Notes: generated by a model not told the origin, from the letters alone. 60,000 nt of DNA from Cryptomeria japonica (GCF_030272615.1 NC_081409.1:875432594-875492593); one strand, 5' to 3'; positions 33,914 to 45,345 are shown, counted from the stretch's first letter. A program made the numbers and translations.

Positions 33914-34707
33914 CTTACTGATTTGACAAGTTGGGGTAATCCTTTTACAACACTTGACTTGCTTATCTTAACCAAATTATCAAAATTAACATAACAACAT
34001 CTTTTATGACATAACCAATGGTCTTCCATTCTTGCAACCAGATAATTATTAATATTACTATTAATATGGAATAAGTTACCTCTAGTTTGCTTCCCGATAG
34101 CAATCAGTTCACCATTACCTCCAAGAATTCTGCAGACTCCACTTTTAAACTCAAGCAAATAACCTTTATCATTGAGTTGACCAACACTTAAAAGATTATG
34201 ATTAAGACCATCAACCCAAAACACATCATTAGCATTACTCTTCCAATTTAGAGAGATTGAACCTTTATCTTTCACCATGCAAGGAGAGTTATTTCCAAAT
34301 CTAACAACACCTCCATCAAACTCATTAAGGGTTATGAACTTACTTTTATCTTTGGTCATGTGGTGTGAGCAACCACTGTCTATAATCCATTCATCACTAT
34401 TCTCCATATGAGATACTAGTGCCTTTTCATGTGACAATTCCTCCTTCACGACTAGAAACACAATTTCTTCATTGTCATCTTCATCTTCAGACTCCTCATC
34501 GGTCACACCTTCATCAATTGCAACATAACAATATTTCTCACCCTTTCCTTTGAATCTTCTAAACTTCTCTTTCTTATCAGTGTTAGGGCAGTTAGCAACA
34601 ATATGACTTATTTTACTAAAAGAGAAACACTTCAAAGGTAGCTTTCCTTTATACTTACCAGTGCCTCTTGGAAATATTTTTGCTAATAGTACCTCAAGTT
34701 CCATCAC
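33862..34707 (-). pseudogene. Element B zinc knuckle, protease and GAG-pre-integrase
   Basis: One open frame of 281 codons. Near residue 27 the knuckle reads CFSFSKISHIVANC: the second Cys has become Phe, so zinc binding is doubtful. An acidic spacer follows (DEESEDEDD). The protease block WIIDSGCSHHMT (Asp-110, Ser-111, Gly-112) is intact, as is NLLSVGQL. The GAG-pre-integrase part has HWLCHKRCCYVNF, where the second zinc-binding His is Tyr. The last ~15 codons are out of frame and overlap the integrase frame. Confidence 0.9.
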
Positions 34708-35441
34708 TTGATCTTCATTATCTTCATTTCCCTAGTTACTTCCATGACTTGTCCCACACTCATGATTTTGACTTATATCTTTTCCTTTTCTAGCAAATGA
34801 ATTGGTAACAAAATCTTTAAAGGCAAATTCAGTAGATTTTGTCACATTATTGGCAAAACTATTTAACTTAAAGGTTTTAAGCTTACCAATCAATGAATCA
34901 ATAGTTACCTTATCCTTTGAAATAGATCTAAGTTATTGGATTTTCAATACTCTTATAGCATATTAAGGTGGAAGAGTTCTAAGCATTTTACTTACTATAG
35001 CATCATCTTCTATTTTACCTCCATCACTCTTTATGCCACCAACAACTTCTTTTATTCTCTGACCATACTATGCAATATTTTCTCCTTCAAGCATTCTCAA
35101 GTCATCGAACTTTCCTCTCAAGCTTTCCTCTTTGGCTCTTTGAACATTCTCATCTCCTCCATAGATTGTGTCTAACTTTTCCCAAACCTCACCTATAGTT
35201 TCCAATCCTTGAACATCAATATATTTTGAATCAATAAAGTACTTATAATAGATTATAGGGCTTGCATGTTATCTTCCTGCTCTCTGAGTTCATCCGATGT
35301 CAAGGGAGTAGTGGTAGGAGCAACATATGTTGTTTCAAATTGCTTCCAATATTGTTCACCAAGACCTTTGATGTAGATCCTCATTCTATCTTTCCAGATC
35401 TTGTAGTTATCCTTGTTGAACTTAGGACCCTCTTTCTTCAT
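34708..35441 (-). pseudogene. Element B gag (N-terminal part)
   Basis: Starts at ATG 35441 (GPKFNKDNYKIWKDRMRIYI, the Copia gag opening). The frame stops near 35253 and can be followed with several stops through the DVQGLETIGEVWEKLDTIYG-like middle to the knuckle-containing frame. No intact gag remains. Confidence 0.8.
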
Positions 35442-35501
35442 CTTGACTTCCTTAGAATCTTTCCCTCAAGCGGTTAGGCTTTCTGCACACATAGGACCAA
35501 T

Positions 35502-35513
35502 GCTCTGATACCA
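35502..35513 (-). other. Primer binding site of element B
   Basis: TGGTATCAGAGC on the minus strand, a perfect complement of the plant initiator-Met tRNA 3' end, 2 bp from the 5' LTR. Confidence 0.95.
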
Positions 35514-35515
35514 AT

Positions 35516-37157
35516 TGTTAATCCTATGAGGATCAGGTTAATACTAAGAGGGGGTGTGAATTGGTATTAAAACTAATAAAAAATTTTAACCCAAAAACAA
35601 ACTTATATCAGATCTAAAACCATTTAACAAATATCTCAACTTCTTTAATCACATCTAATAACCTCTTTATCAGATTTTCTTAACACATTAATCAAATCAT
35701 TTACCACATCAATCAAATCTTTCACCACTTAATCAATAATATATTTGATCATTTACCAACTCATTAACCTCATCTATCAGATCAAATAATTTCTCTAACA
35801 ACTTCTTATCAGTATCGATAACCTCTGATAAACTCTTGATAAAACATCATAATCGGTGTCTCAGAAATAATGTATGAAATGAAACATAAACAAGAACATC
35901 ACATGAAAAACATTCCACACATGAAAACCATAAGTTTTTGACATGGAAGCCCAAATAGGGAAAAGCCATAGTGGGAGTTGGCACCCAAACATATTTGTAC
36001 TCTTTTGAAGTATGCCCTATTAGGAGTCACCCGGCTAAGGGATTTGCCTAGCAGCCCAATTAGGAGCTTGATGATCTGTTAGGATAAAACTCATGAGAGG
36101 ATTTAACACTCTTTTGAGAGCTGCCCTGTTTGGGGACTTAAATGTTTAAGTCCTGTTAGGACCTACTCGGTTAAGGGATTTAACCTGCTGCAACTATTAG
36201 GGAACAACAATAAGAAAATGATTTGTTACTTGCACTTCTATGCTTTCTTGATCAGATCTAGTTATGATCAATACTATGCAACTCTCACACTTCACTTGGA
36301 TGACTTAACACATTCTCTAAGACCACTGACATGATAAACATCAACTGTGTCATCGTAAATAGCCATCTCAACTAGGTCGGCCACTAAACCCTAATTACAT
36401 TTTGAATTTATAATACAAATCATAAGAGATCATTTCTGATCGATATACAAATCATTACAAAAAACTACAATACAATATCAACCGTTGGTTGATTGTAACC
36501 CATCACAAAAATTCGATCTGTACCAAAGTCAAACCCTCAAAACACTCTACTAAGCGTTTCATTGATTCTCAATAAATTCTTCCTTGAATCATGCAAAAAC
36601 AACAATGAAATCTTTTCACATGGGTTGTGCCATGTTACCAACTTCATGTAGACTCTCTGTCGATCACCGTCATAACATAAATCATTACCGGTTTGATGAT
36701 TTCTTCACCAATCTTAAACCCTACTAAAACCTTAGCAAAACTTCATCATAAATTTGAAACATGCCTTCTGGTAATCATCACAAGTTCTGGTTCCGGTCAG
36801 ATACACCTTTTCATGATACAAGTTCACCTTCCAAACCACAAATCACCAATCATCATCGATCGACTGATTCAATCAAAACATCTCTGCTTTACTGACTAAT
36901 GTCCTATTTCACATACTTCAGTTCTCTGCCGGTAAACCCTATCTTCCAGTAAACCAAATCACTTAGATGATAAAACAAAACATTGAGAACATTATTTAAC
37001 ATCAGTTGCCATCAATGACAACGTAAATAACTGATCAAGTTATCTAATCACAAAATCTTAATCTCTTCATCACAAATAGACTTCTATCCTTTACCGGTGC
37101 AGTCATCAGTCTTCAACTACATCACCTTATCTGCATCAGTTATGCGAAATGCCAACA
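35516..37157 (-). repeat. 5' LTR of element B
   Basis: 1642 bp, uninterrupted copy of the B LTR; ends TGTTAATCC / TGCCAACA in + orientation. Confidence 0.95.
36405..36412 (-). promoter_or_regulatory. TATA box of the B 5' LTR
   Basis: TATAAATT on the minus strand. In the other LTR the same place reads TATTGTAAA and is followed at once by S2. Confidence 0.45.
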
Positions 37158-37162
37158 AGAAG

Positions 37163-37620
37163 TATGAAAAGTATGATAAGCCTTATAAGTCTAATCGAAA
37201 TTTTAGGAACTTGAAAAACTGTTATTATGTTGTAGATGAAAGTGTTACAGATGATGAATCAGAAGGAGATGAAATTATGTTTATTGCCATTAAAGAGGAT
37301 AGGCCTGTACCTAGTGATTCAACTAGCTGTTCTATTGTGGAGACAACAGTGGATGCTAAGGTAGAAGAGAAAGATGAATGGGTGATTGACAACAGTTTTT
37401 TACATCATATGACCGGTGATAAAAGAAAATTTGTAAGCATGGAAAGGTATGATGGTGGAATATTAATATTTGGAGATGACAAAGCCTTTGTAATCCATGG
37501 GAGAGGTTCTATTTCTTTTGATGGTAAGCATAACACTAATGATTTCTTGTATGTTGAAGGTTTTAAGCATAATCTTTTGAGTGTTGGACAAATGGTTTAA
37601 TAGGGTTATGATCTACAATT
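37163..37620 (+). pseudogene. Element C protease
   Basis: Resumes directly after B's target duplication. The open frame to 37600 holds a Lys/Tyr-rich linker, an acidic part (VTDDESEGDEI) and the protease. The active-site block reads WVIDNSFLHHMTG, where DSG is expected, so Ser and Gly are both changed. FDGKHNT and HNLLSVGQM are kept. The first ~20 codons of the longer open frame starting at 37097 belong to B's LTR and not to C. Confidence 0.88.
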
Positions 37621-38680
37621 CAAGAATGGTAAATGCAAGATCTCGAATGCCTCTAGTATAGAGATTGCATCTGGGACTAAGACTGAAGGTAACATTTTTC
37701 ATTTGAATGCTAGTGAGAAAAATTGTTTGATTTCTAAGATAGGTGAAAGATGGTTGTGGCATAGGAGAATGTGTCATGTAAACTTTGATTCATTGATCAA
37801 GATCAATACTACACAAGCTGTTAGAGATCTGCCTAAAATTGTCAAACCTATTAATCCGGTATATAAGGAATGCTAGTTGGGTAGGCAAACATGGATTCCT
37901 TTCAAAAGTAAATAGTATACATTTGATGGATTGCTAGATCTTGTGCATACTAACCTGTGTGGACCTACAAATATTAGAAGCGTGTAGGGTGATAGATAAT
38001 TTATGCTACTAATTGATGATTATTCCAAGAGATGTGGGTTGTCTTTTTGAAGGAGAAATCAAAAGCATTTGAGAAATTCAAGATATTCAAAGATAAAATT
38101 GAAAATGAGTCCGGATTGAAGCTGAAGTGTCTGAGAACTGATAGAGGTGGAGAATTCTGATCTGGTGAGTTCAATTCATTCCGTGAGATGCATGGAATAA
38201 GGAGACAACTATCTACTCCTAGAACCCCACAAAAAAAAGGATTTATTGAAATGAAGATCTGTACTATTTTGGATGCTGCAAGAACCATGTTGATTGAAGG
38301 AAATGTACCAAAGGTCTAATGGAGAGAAACTATTAGCACTGCAGTTTATACATTTAATAGAGTTCATATCAAAGGTGATACCGGTAAGACCCCTTATGAG
38401 GTTTGGTTTGGTCATGTTCCTACTGTGAAATATTTCAAAGTTTTTGGTAGTAAATGTTATATGAAGAGAGATAAAGATATTGAAAAGTTTGATGCTAAAA
38501 GTGATGAAGGTACCTTTTTGGGATATTCTACAAAGAGTAAAGCCTACTGGTACTATAACAAGAGACTGAGAAGGATATTTGAGAGTGCAAATGTGAAGGT
38601 GGATGAGAACCTTGGGAAGGAGATCAAAGCTTATGATGATGGTCAATATGTTGTTTTAGCTCCTATTTAGCTTGAAGAGC
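37621..38680 (+). pseudogene. Element C integrase
   Basis: A readable but stop-rich frame: WLWHRRMCHVNF (zinc-binding His), CHVNF then KEC-stop-LGRQ, DLVHTNLCGP, where the first catalytic Asp is Asn, LIDDYSK, then a one-base shift near 38030. LRTDRGGEF-like (second Asp) at about 38135 and the tail FGSKCYMKRDKD, DEGTFLGYSTKSKAY in the frame 38425-38670. At least eight stops, mostly TAG and TGA. Confidence 0.85.
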
Positions 38681-39422
38681 CTAAGCAGAATAATCCGGTA
38701 GAGACTGTTATTCCGGATGTTGTTGCTGCTAGTGATGATGTGCAGGAACCTAAAGATTTGAACATTCAGTAGACTCCAAGGTATGTAATATTGAATCATT
38801 ATGAGAAGCAGATTATGGGTGATAAGAATAAATGTGTGATGACTAGAAGAAGGTTAGTTGCTGAAGAAGTATGTTTAATCTCTAAAGTCAAACCTGAAGA
38901 TGTTGCTGAAGAATGTAAATATGAAAATTGGATGAGAGCTATGGAAGAAGAGTTATATTAGGTTGAAAACAACAACACTTGAGAACTTGTGCCTAGAGCT
39001 AAGGATAAAAATGTTATTGGTACTGAATGGTTATTCATAAACAAATTGAATGAAGTCGGTGAAGTAGTTAGAAATAAAGATAGACTGGCCTGCAAAGGAT
39101 ATTTACAACAATAAGGGATTGATTATGAGGAAAGTTTTGCTCCGGTTGCCAGAATTGAAGCTGTTAGACTATTGCTTGCTTATGTTGCTTATAAAGATTT
39201 CAAGGTATATTAGATGGATGTCAAATCTGCATTTTTAAATGGTGACCTAGAGGAAGAGGTTTACATTGAACAACTTGATGGATTTTCACTGTCGAATGAT
39301 GGAGACTTGGTATGCCAGTTGAAGAAAGCACTTTATGGATTGAAACAAGCTCCTAGAGCTTGGTATGCTAGATTAGACAAATATTTGTTGAAATTGGGAT
39401 TTTCTAAAGGTGTTATTGATAG
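38681..39422 (+). pseudogene. Element C reverse transcriptase, truncated by element F
   Basis: Stop-rich N-terminal part with [35 protein letters not shown] and [17 protein letters not shown]. The frame 39214-39420 has [10 protein letters not shown] (catalytic Asp) and [20 protein letters not shown]. It ends at [10 protein letters not shown], before the YVDD motif, where F was inserted. Confidence 0.9.
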
Positions 39423-39440
39423 TGTTAGGATTATTGATAG
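39423..39440 (-). repeat. Outer fragment of F's 3' LTR
   Basis: TGTTAGGATTATTGATAG; the last five bases are the left target duplication of D. The reading TCCCAAAGATACTGAGAGG continues after D at 57818, matching the LTR-end layout of A and B. Confidence 0.65.
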
Positions 39441-41073
39441 TGTAGCTAGCAAATGTGGAAATCATCAAAGCATATCAAAACTAATCTAGCTCAATCACAA
39501 AAAGCTCAAATGCAATGATCTATCCTAACACACTCAATAAAGACATGAAAATAAAACATTCAAAACTAAAAACTAAGCAAACCAAATGTATATTTGAATG
39601 CTTCCTTCACGCGCCTCCATTGTCCTTCTTTCTTCTCCAAATAGCCTTTGTTTGTGGATCTCACCTTCAAGTGCATACACATGAGATGAAAGCAAGTAGA
39701 TGAGATAGTGGCGCAAGAGTACTCGAAGCGTGATTGATTTGACAAAGTGATTATTCTCATTAGTTGGGATTGAAGAAATTCATCCAATTTATAGAGAAAT
39801 TGGAGAAAAAGATCAAATTAGCATGATTTCATTCAAATGGAAATTGCAAATAAAAAATGTCAATTATGACAAATTAGGACAATTATGCACTTTCTATGCA
39901 AAATTTGATTGATTGATAATTGATGACAATTCATGACACATTTCTATGTCAAAATTGATTGATTGATAATTGATGACAATTTATGACACATTTCTATGTC
40001 AAAATTAATTGATTGTCAATTATGACAAATTATGACAAATTGAAATGTCATTCCCATGAAATTAGGAGAAAAATAGGAGAGAATTGAAATTAGAAATTAA
40101 GAAATTAGGAAATTAGAAAAAGAGGAAAACTAGGAATTAAGAAATTGATGAAAATTAGGAAATTAGGAATTAAGAAATTGATGGAAAATTAGGTAAATTA
40201 ATTAACAATTTGTCATTTATTAATTAATTCACAAAAAGAGGAATAATTAGTTAGCCAATTAAATGAACATTTAATTGTGACACGAAGACTTAGGATAAAT
40301 AAATAATTTATTAATCCTAGAGGGAGAAATGTCAAACAAGGTTAAATGATTAAATCATGAAACCCTAGAAGATGAACTAGCAATGTGAGAATGACAATTA
40401 GGTCCTGATTGAAGATAATTAATGTCGATTCGATTTAATCATGATTTTGACTTGATAAATGACCAATGCAATAAATGATTTGATTGATTAATAAACTAAC
40501 CGAGATTGATAAAGAGACCAAATTGATAGGCGCCAATTGACAAGGAACAATGACTAATTGATCCAAATTGACATGATTGAGAAGGAAGATGACGATCGAT
40601 GACAAATCGATTGCAAAATGACAAAACTGACAAGAGGACAAGGATCGATGACAAAATAGATTGTAAGACGACAAGATTGAAAATGACCACGATCGATGAC
40701 AAATCGATCGCAAAATGACAAGATGGAAAAATGACAACGATCAATGACAAATCAATCGCCAGATGACAAAATTGATAAGAGGACAAAACCCTAATTAGGA
40801 TTGACGATGTCCAAAATGATAACAAATGAGCACGCACATTGATGCTACAGGATAAGATCGATCAAAATCATGACTGGAGAGTGTTGTCGACAAGACCAAA
40901 TTCGAAGGCGAGATGAATGAAGAATGTAGAAGAATGACGCGATGCTCGCAAATGATAAAAATCAAGTACGAATCATAGGAGAAATGTTAATGCCATGCAA
41001 AAACCTAAAATGAGGCAATGCACAAATGTTAAAGTATGACTCCGCAAGCGTTGACCATTTTTAGGTGTCTACA
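39441..41073 (-). repeat. 3' LTR of element D
   Basis: 1633 bp, TGTAGCTAGC...GTGTCTACA. It contains many GACAAATCGATCGCAAAATGACA-like units (about 40560-40790), in which an 18-30-bp phrase around CGATGACAAATCGAT recurs. A ~24-bp segment near 40072 is missing from the other LTR. Confidence 0.95.
39786..39793 (-). promoter_or_regulatory. TATA box of the D LTR
   Basis: TATAAATT on the minus strand. In the 5' LTR the same place (about 56568) reads TATAATTT, a possible promoter-weakening change. Confidence 0.5.
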
Positions 41074-41087
41074 TTTTGCCCCTCTTT
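41074..41087 (-). other. Polypurine tract of element D
   Basis: AAAGAGGGGCAAAA on the minus strand, directly before the 3' LTR, preceded by ATTGTCTC as in E. Confidence 0.9.
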
Positions 41088-41162
41088 GAGACAATGCAAT
41101 TTTAAGCATTGTTTAAAAGAAAAATAATGAAAATGCCTTAGACAACTGACAATGACATATGC

Positions 41163-41180
41163 ATGCCCCCTCGAGGAATT
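41163..41180 (-). other. Second purine tract upstream of D's PPT
   Basis: CGAGGGGGCATGC on the minus strand, about 80-90 bp before the PPT; the counterpart in E is at 23739. Confidence 0.4.
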
Positions 41181-41348
41181 GGCCGGAAACATGCAAAAAA
41201 GAGGCCAATTGATCAATAAAAATGATAGGATCGAACGGATTGACAATCGAAGATCAGATGCACGAAGGACAAGCAAATGATGGTGCAAAAGACCATGACC
41301 AACATAAGATGGAGAGGGTGCATGTCCATCTATGCACTAACAAAGATC

Positions 41349-41357
41349 TATAAATGA
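41349..41357 (+). promoter_or_regulatory. TATA box of the antisense PMD gene in D
   Basis: TATAAATGA on the + strand, about 89 bp before the predicted start codon at 41438, directed against D's own transcription. Confidence 0.5.
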
Positions 41358-41608
41358 GACCAAGAGAGGGAAAATTGCTCATTTGGACTAGCCAAAGAGG
41401 AGAATTTGTTGCTCTGGAAAAGGACACTTGCAGAGAGATGATGAGCATTCCAATGACAGATCACCTTGGAGAACATGTATGCACTTACAAACAACTAGAC
41501 GATGTGGGAGAAATGGTATGTATCTCAAAAACCCATATTTTCAATTTCATGAATTTATCTTGCTTGCGGGACATTGCGGGGTCCACAGGGAATGCAGAAA
41601 ATGCTTCT

Positions 41609-41720
41609 GCGCTTGTGTAGGGCGAATCCTGCACTTGTGTGAGGTCTTTTGTGCTTGTGTAAGGGTACACAGATGGAAGTTGCATGACACAAGCATAGGA
41701 GTCTTGGCACAGGCGTAGTT
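41609..41720. repeat. 20-22-bp-spaced GCTTGTGT / ACAAGC units in D's 3' region
   Basis: GCGCTTGTGT, GCACTTGTGT and GTGCTTGTGT begin at 41609, 41631 and 41651. Inverted forms ACAAGC and ACAGGC begin at 41689 and 41709. All lie within the PMD intron. Related units lie in D's 5' leader (55995-56110). Confidence 0.65.
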
Positions 41721-41910
41721 ATGCATTGATAACCCTAAATTGGTCAAAAATGGCGTGCAAATGATCCGGAAAGGGGGGATAAGAATAGGATAGGTCAAAA
41801 TAGATAAAGAACACCTTGATTTGGCCATGAAACAAGGAAATGCAACCTATAGGAACAAAAACCCTAATACTGACAAAATGTGCCCCAATTGTGATGTAGA
41901 GTTGACAGTA

Positions 41911-42404
41911 TCTGTTGATCACGCGGGAGAACCGACCAGATTGTTTCATGCTACGACATAGACTCAGGAGCACGGACAGAGATATCTTAGCAGGACTGGG
42001 GATATGTTATATCACATTCATGCCTGAGATTAGGGCAAACATAGGATTGCTTACCGCATTAGCAGAGCGATGGCATTCAGAGACCTCCTCATTCCATCTG
42101 GCGACTGGGGAGGCGACAATGACACTAGAGGATGTATGGCGCATCCTCCGCATTCCATCTGTTGATCACGCGGGAGAACCGACCAGATTGTTTCATGCTA
42201 CAACATAGACTCAAGAGCACAGACAGAGATATCTTAGCAGGACTGGGGATATATTATATCACATTCATGCCTGAGATTAGGGCAAACACAGGATTGCTTA
42301 CCACATTAGCAGAGCGATGGCATTCAGAGACCTCCTCATTCCATCTGGCGACTGGCGAGGTGACAATGACACTAGAGGATGTATGGCGCATCCTCTGCAT
42401 TCTG
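41911..42404 (+). repeat. 247-bp tandem duplication in the PMD gene
   Basis: Units 41911-42157 and 42158-42404 are nearly identical, both starting TCTGTTGATCACGCGGG. 247 is not a multiple of three, so the duplication causes a frameshift. Confidence 0.93.
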
Positions 42405-43955
42405 ATACATGGGGAGATGGTAGAGTATGACCTAGTGATAGGGAGAGACACATTGTGCAGACTATTCGAGTGTGATGTAGATGATTTGGACATCATAGAG
42501 AGGGGGATCCGCTGGGAGACCATGGCAGTAGAGTATGATCAATGATATGTGGTGATAGCAATAGTGATAGCATACCTACTAGCAGGAGATAGATGAGGAC
42601 ATGGATTCCCTATTGGATGGGGAAGAGTGCTAGAGTAGATGGTGATAGAGGGGACGGTGTACGCATGGGGACCATGTGTGCTTGCTATGCTATATTTTCA
42701 GCTGCATCAGATAGCATATCAGGGAGTGCAGACATTGAGTTGTGGAGTCACATTGCTACAGGTATGGGCATTTGAGCACATAGCCATATGTCAATTGATT
42801 ACAGAGAGACAGGTAGTACCACACTGACCATATGTATACTGCTATGGGGGAGCACTGAGACAGGGTCCATTTGGATACATATTGTATTGGCAACACGAGC
42901 TAGATAGATTGAGAGAGTTCACATGGAGGCCATATCTTTATTGCCCTGGATGGTTAGATGATCATGATGAGCTACCGTATTGTAGATAGGAGAGGTACTT
43001 GATTGGGCAACTAGTGAATCACCAGAGAGTGATTGAGATGTACTTGCCAGAGAGAGTCAGACGACAGTTTGGAGAGAGGCAGGATGTACCTAGAAGGACT
43101 GCACACTTTGCCCGATCTCACAGAGAGATGAGTCAGTGGGGGAGTATGATTCAGCCACACATAGCATATGCTGACTTCACACAATTACAATAGAGATAGT
43201 GGGATTGGAGATCAGATGTGGTCGACGTCAGGATGACAAAGGAGTATGAGAGATGGTTTGCACAACGACGGCCAGTGCCATTGATAGATCCAGACATTCC
43301 AGTACCTAGGCGACATGAGGACTTCCCACTCGTTGGAGAGGAGGAGGGAGATGATGAGGATGAGGAGGATGAGGGTGGAGATGAGGATGAGGGGGAGGAT
43401 GAGGATGGAGATGATGATAGGGATGATGAGGAGGAGCCAGACTCAGCTGATCAGGAGACTTTGCAGGATATACCCATAGAGCCGGAGACAGCTAGCATAG
43501 AGGAGATGGAGATGTGTAGGGCTACCATAGTGAGTCAGCAGGATCATATTGTGACATTAGAGAGATAGCATGATCAGTTCAGAGTGGAGATAGCCAGACT
43601 CACAGTGGCTCGAGATACAACAATAGCTCAGGCACAACGAGAGGAACATAGAGTCACTGAGTTCATTGGGTCGATTAGGGATGCCAGTGCACGAGAGATG
43701 GCACAGATGCTGGTAGAGACTAGAGAGGAGATACACCATTGGAGGACACTATATGAGGGTGTCATTCCACTAGAGGAGAGAGTAGCTTCATATCGGGCAC
43801 GATTGAGGACAGAGAGCAGGGCACGCTCTCGGAGGTCATTGAGCAACATGGGGGTGAGTGGACCTATGAGACCACCACAGCTAGGACCTAGGATAGGAGG
43901 GACATCATCCATGAGACATGGTAGGGATGAGGAGGATAGAGGGAGCACCCAATGA

Positions 43956-44995
43956 TAGAGGCACGTACTCCTTATGACAGATAGTGGACATTATGTAGTC
44001 AGCCTGCGGTCCATACTTAGGACAGATAGTCCAATTTTGTACTTTGATATTATTGTGATATGATATGCATCGATATATTATGACCTTATAGTTATTTTCC
44101 ATGTATGGATGACTTATGCACTGTTTATAACATGTATGGATATATTTTTATGTATTTTTGATGCATTTATAATATGAAATGGATAAAATGCTTGATATGA
44201 TGCTTGATGTAATGCAAATGTACTAACCAATGAATGCAGGATGCAGCATATGTGTGTGGAGATTGGAGCACTAGACCGAACTAACTATCCAAACTGACGG
44301 AAGAAACGTTAGTAAGAAGAAATGAGACAGAGGACAGTTAGAGATGAAGAAAAACTTGCTTTCAGTAATGCACTTTGTAGGTGAGAACCTTTATTTAATA
44401 TAGCAAAATGGATGCGTAGCATCATGGCATTGAAGGCCAGAGCTGAAATGCAACCCTTTTTGCAAAAGACAGACACATCACAGACAAAAAGCAATCACAA
44501 TCAAAAAAAGAAAGGGACCATGAGCCATCCTGGTCACTCTAAATCACTCAGTGACATCATCGAGCAACATAGGAACATGATCAAAGATAAATCAATAAAA
44601 AGATAAGATGCACAAATTCAAACAAATCAAACAAACATCTTGATCTTTATTGTCAAAAGTTGAAAGTGCTGATAAGACGATCATGTTGTCTGGTTTCAGG
44701 ACATGTGGTACCCCGTCTAAGACAGGACACAATCCAGTTTCGAGTATACCACACCCTGTATAAGACCCATGATAGTAGTAACAAGGACAAATGATATTAT
44801 TTTGATGCTAATTGATTGCGATGACAATGTTGATCAGTTTGAACGTCTAGTTTGATTGAAAAAGTGCATCTGTGAATGCATGATTCTATTAAAGCACAGT
44901 ATGTGATTGCGTGTCATTGGATGGATGCTCAGTGATCTGTCTTGTGCACAAAGGGGGTAATTTGCTTGTTTTTGCGAGTTTTATAAATTTTTTTG
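43956..44995. other. D region between the PMD gene end and the A-rich minisatellite
   Basis: AT-rich, no gene recognised on either strand. A GACAGGACACAATCC/ACACCCTGTATAAGAC stretch around 44720 stands out only by composition. Confidence 0.4.
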
Positions 44996-45345
44996 TTCAT
45001 TTTTTAAGGACTTTATTTGATTTTTAGGGATTTTTTCAGGGCATTATTTGATTTTTATGGATTTTTTTAGGACATTTATCAATTTTTATGGATTTTTTCA
45101 GGACATTATTCAATTTTTTATTATTTTTTTAAGACATTTTTCAAATTTTTTTGATTTATTTCAAGACATTTTTCAAATTTTTTTGATTTATTTCAGGACA
45201 TTTTTCAATTTTTTTGATTTATTTTAGGACATTTTTCAATTTTTTTGATTTATTTCAGGACATTTTTCAAATTTTTTTGATTTATTTAAGGACATTTTTC
45301 AATTTTTTTAAATTTATTTTAGGACATTTTTCAAATTTTTTGAAA
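44996..45345 (-). repeat. ~32-bp A-rich minisatellite of element D
   Basis: About ten units of GACATTTTTCAATTTTTTTG plus ATTTATTTCAG-like sequence in + orientation (A-rich in D's sense). Similar to 13374-13676 of E. Confidence 0.85.

Larger units (their letters stand above)
26876..37157 (-). mobile_element. Element B: Ty1/Copia retrotransposon inserted in C
   Basis: LTRs 26876-30948 (enlarged by S2) and 35516-37157, TG...CA ends. The target duplication AGAAG at 26871-26875 and 37158-37162 is perfect. PBS and PPT give minus orientation. Coding order from right to left is gag, protease, integrase, RT, RNase H. The C gag-protease linker reads on across it. All genes are broken. Confidence 0.95.
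25033..39422 (+). mobile_element. Element C: Ty1/Copia retrotransposon, split by B and cut by F
   Basis: 5' LTR, PBS and gag lie at 25033-26875. The same reading continues after element B at 37163 with protease, integrase and RT. The coding sequence stops inside RT at about 39422, where element F begins. The 3' half of RT, RNase H and the 3' LTR are not in the window and should lie to the right of F. Many TAG/TGA/TAA codons occur. Protease and RT resemble those of A (FDGKHNT, LLSVGQ), so A and C are related families. Confidence 0.9.
41438..43955 (+). pseudogene. Antisense plant mobile domain (PMD) gene carried by element D
   Basis: Exon 1 (41438-41515, 26 codons) is followed by a GTATGT donor; the intron runs 41516-41908 and ends TTGACAG. 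Exon 2 from 41909 contains the PMD: ERWHSETSSFHLATGE, TMTLEDVWRILCI, then VLAMLYFQLHQIA and LLQVWAFEHIAI, all in the usual order, and a WRPY block. A Glu/Asp run (about 43340-43440) and a helical, coiled-coil-like part follow, then an Arg/Ser/Gly tail ending at 43955. From 42132 one reading frame holds throughout, broken by eight stops and no shift. A 247-bp tandem duplication (41911-42404) shifts the start of exon 2; before it the frame would have joined exon 1. PMD proteins such as MAIN/MAIL1 act in the nucleus in genome stability and silencing; the domain is also known from transposons. The role in D is unknown. Confidence 0.85.

Noticed and set aside
37097-37162. N-terminal 20 codons of the open frame 37097-37600 as part of C's protein
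   Set aside because: They lie in B's LTR and target duplication; the C frame resumes after 37162.
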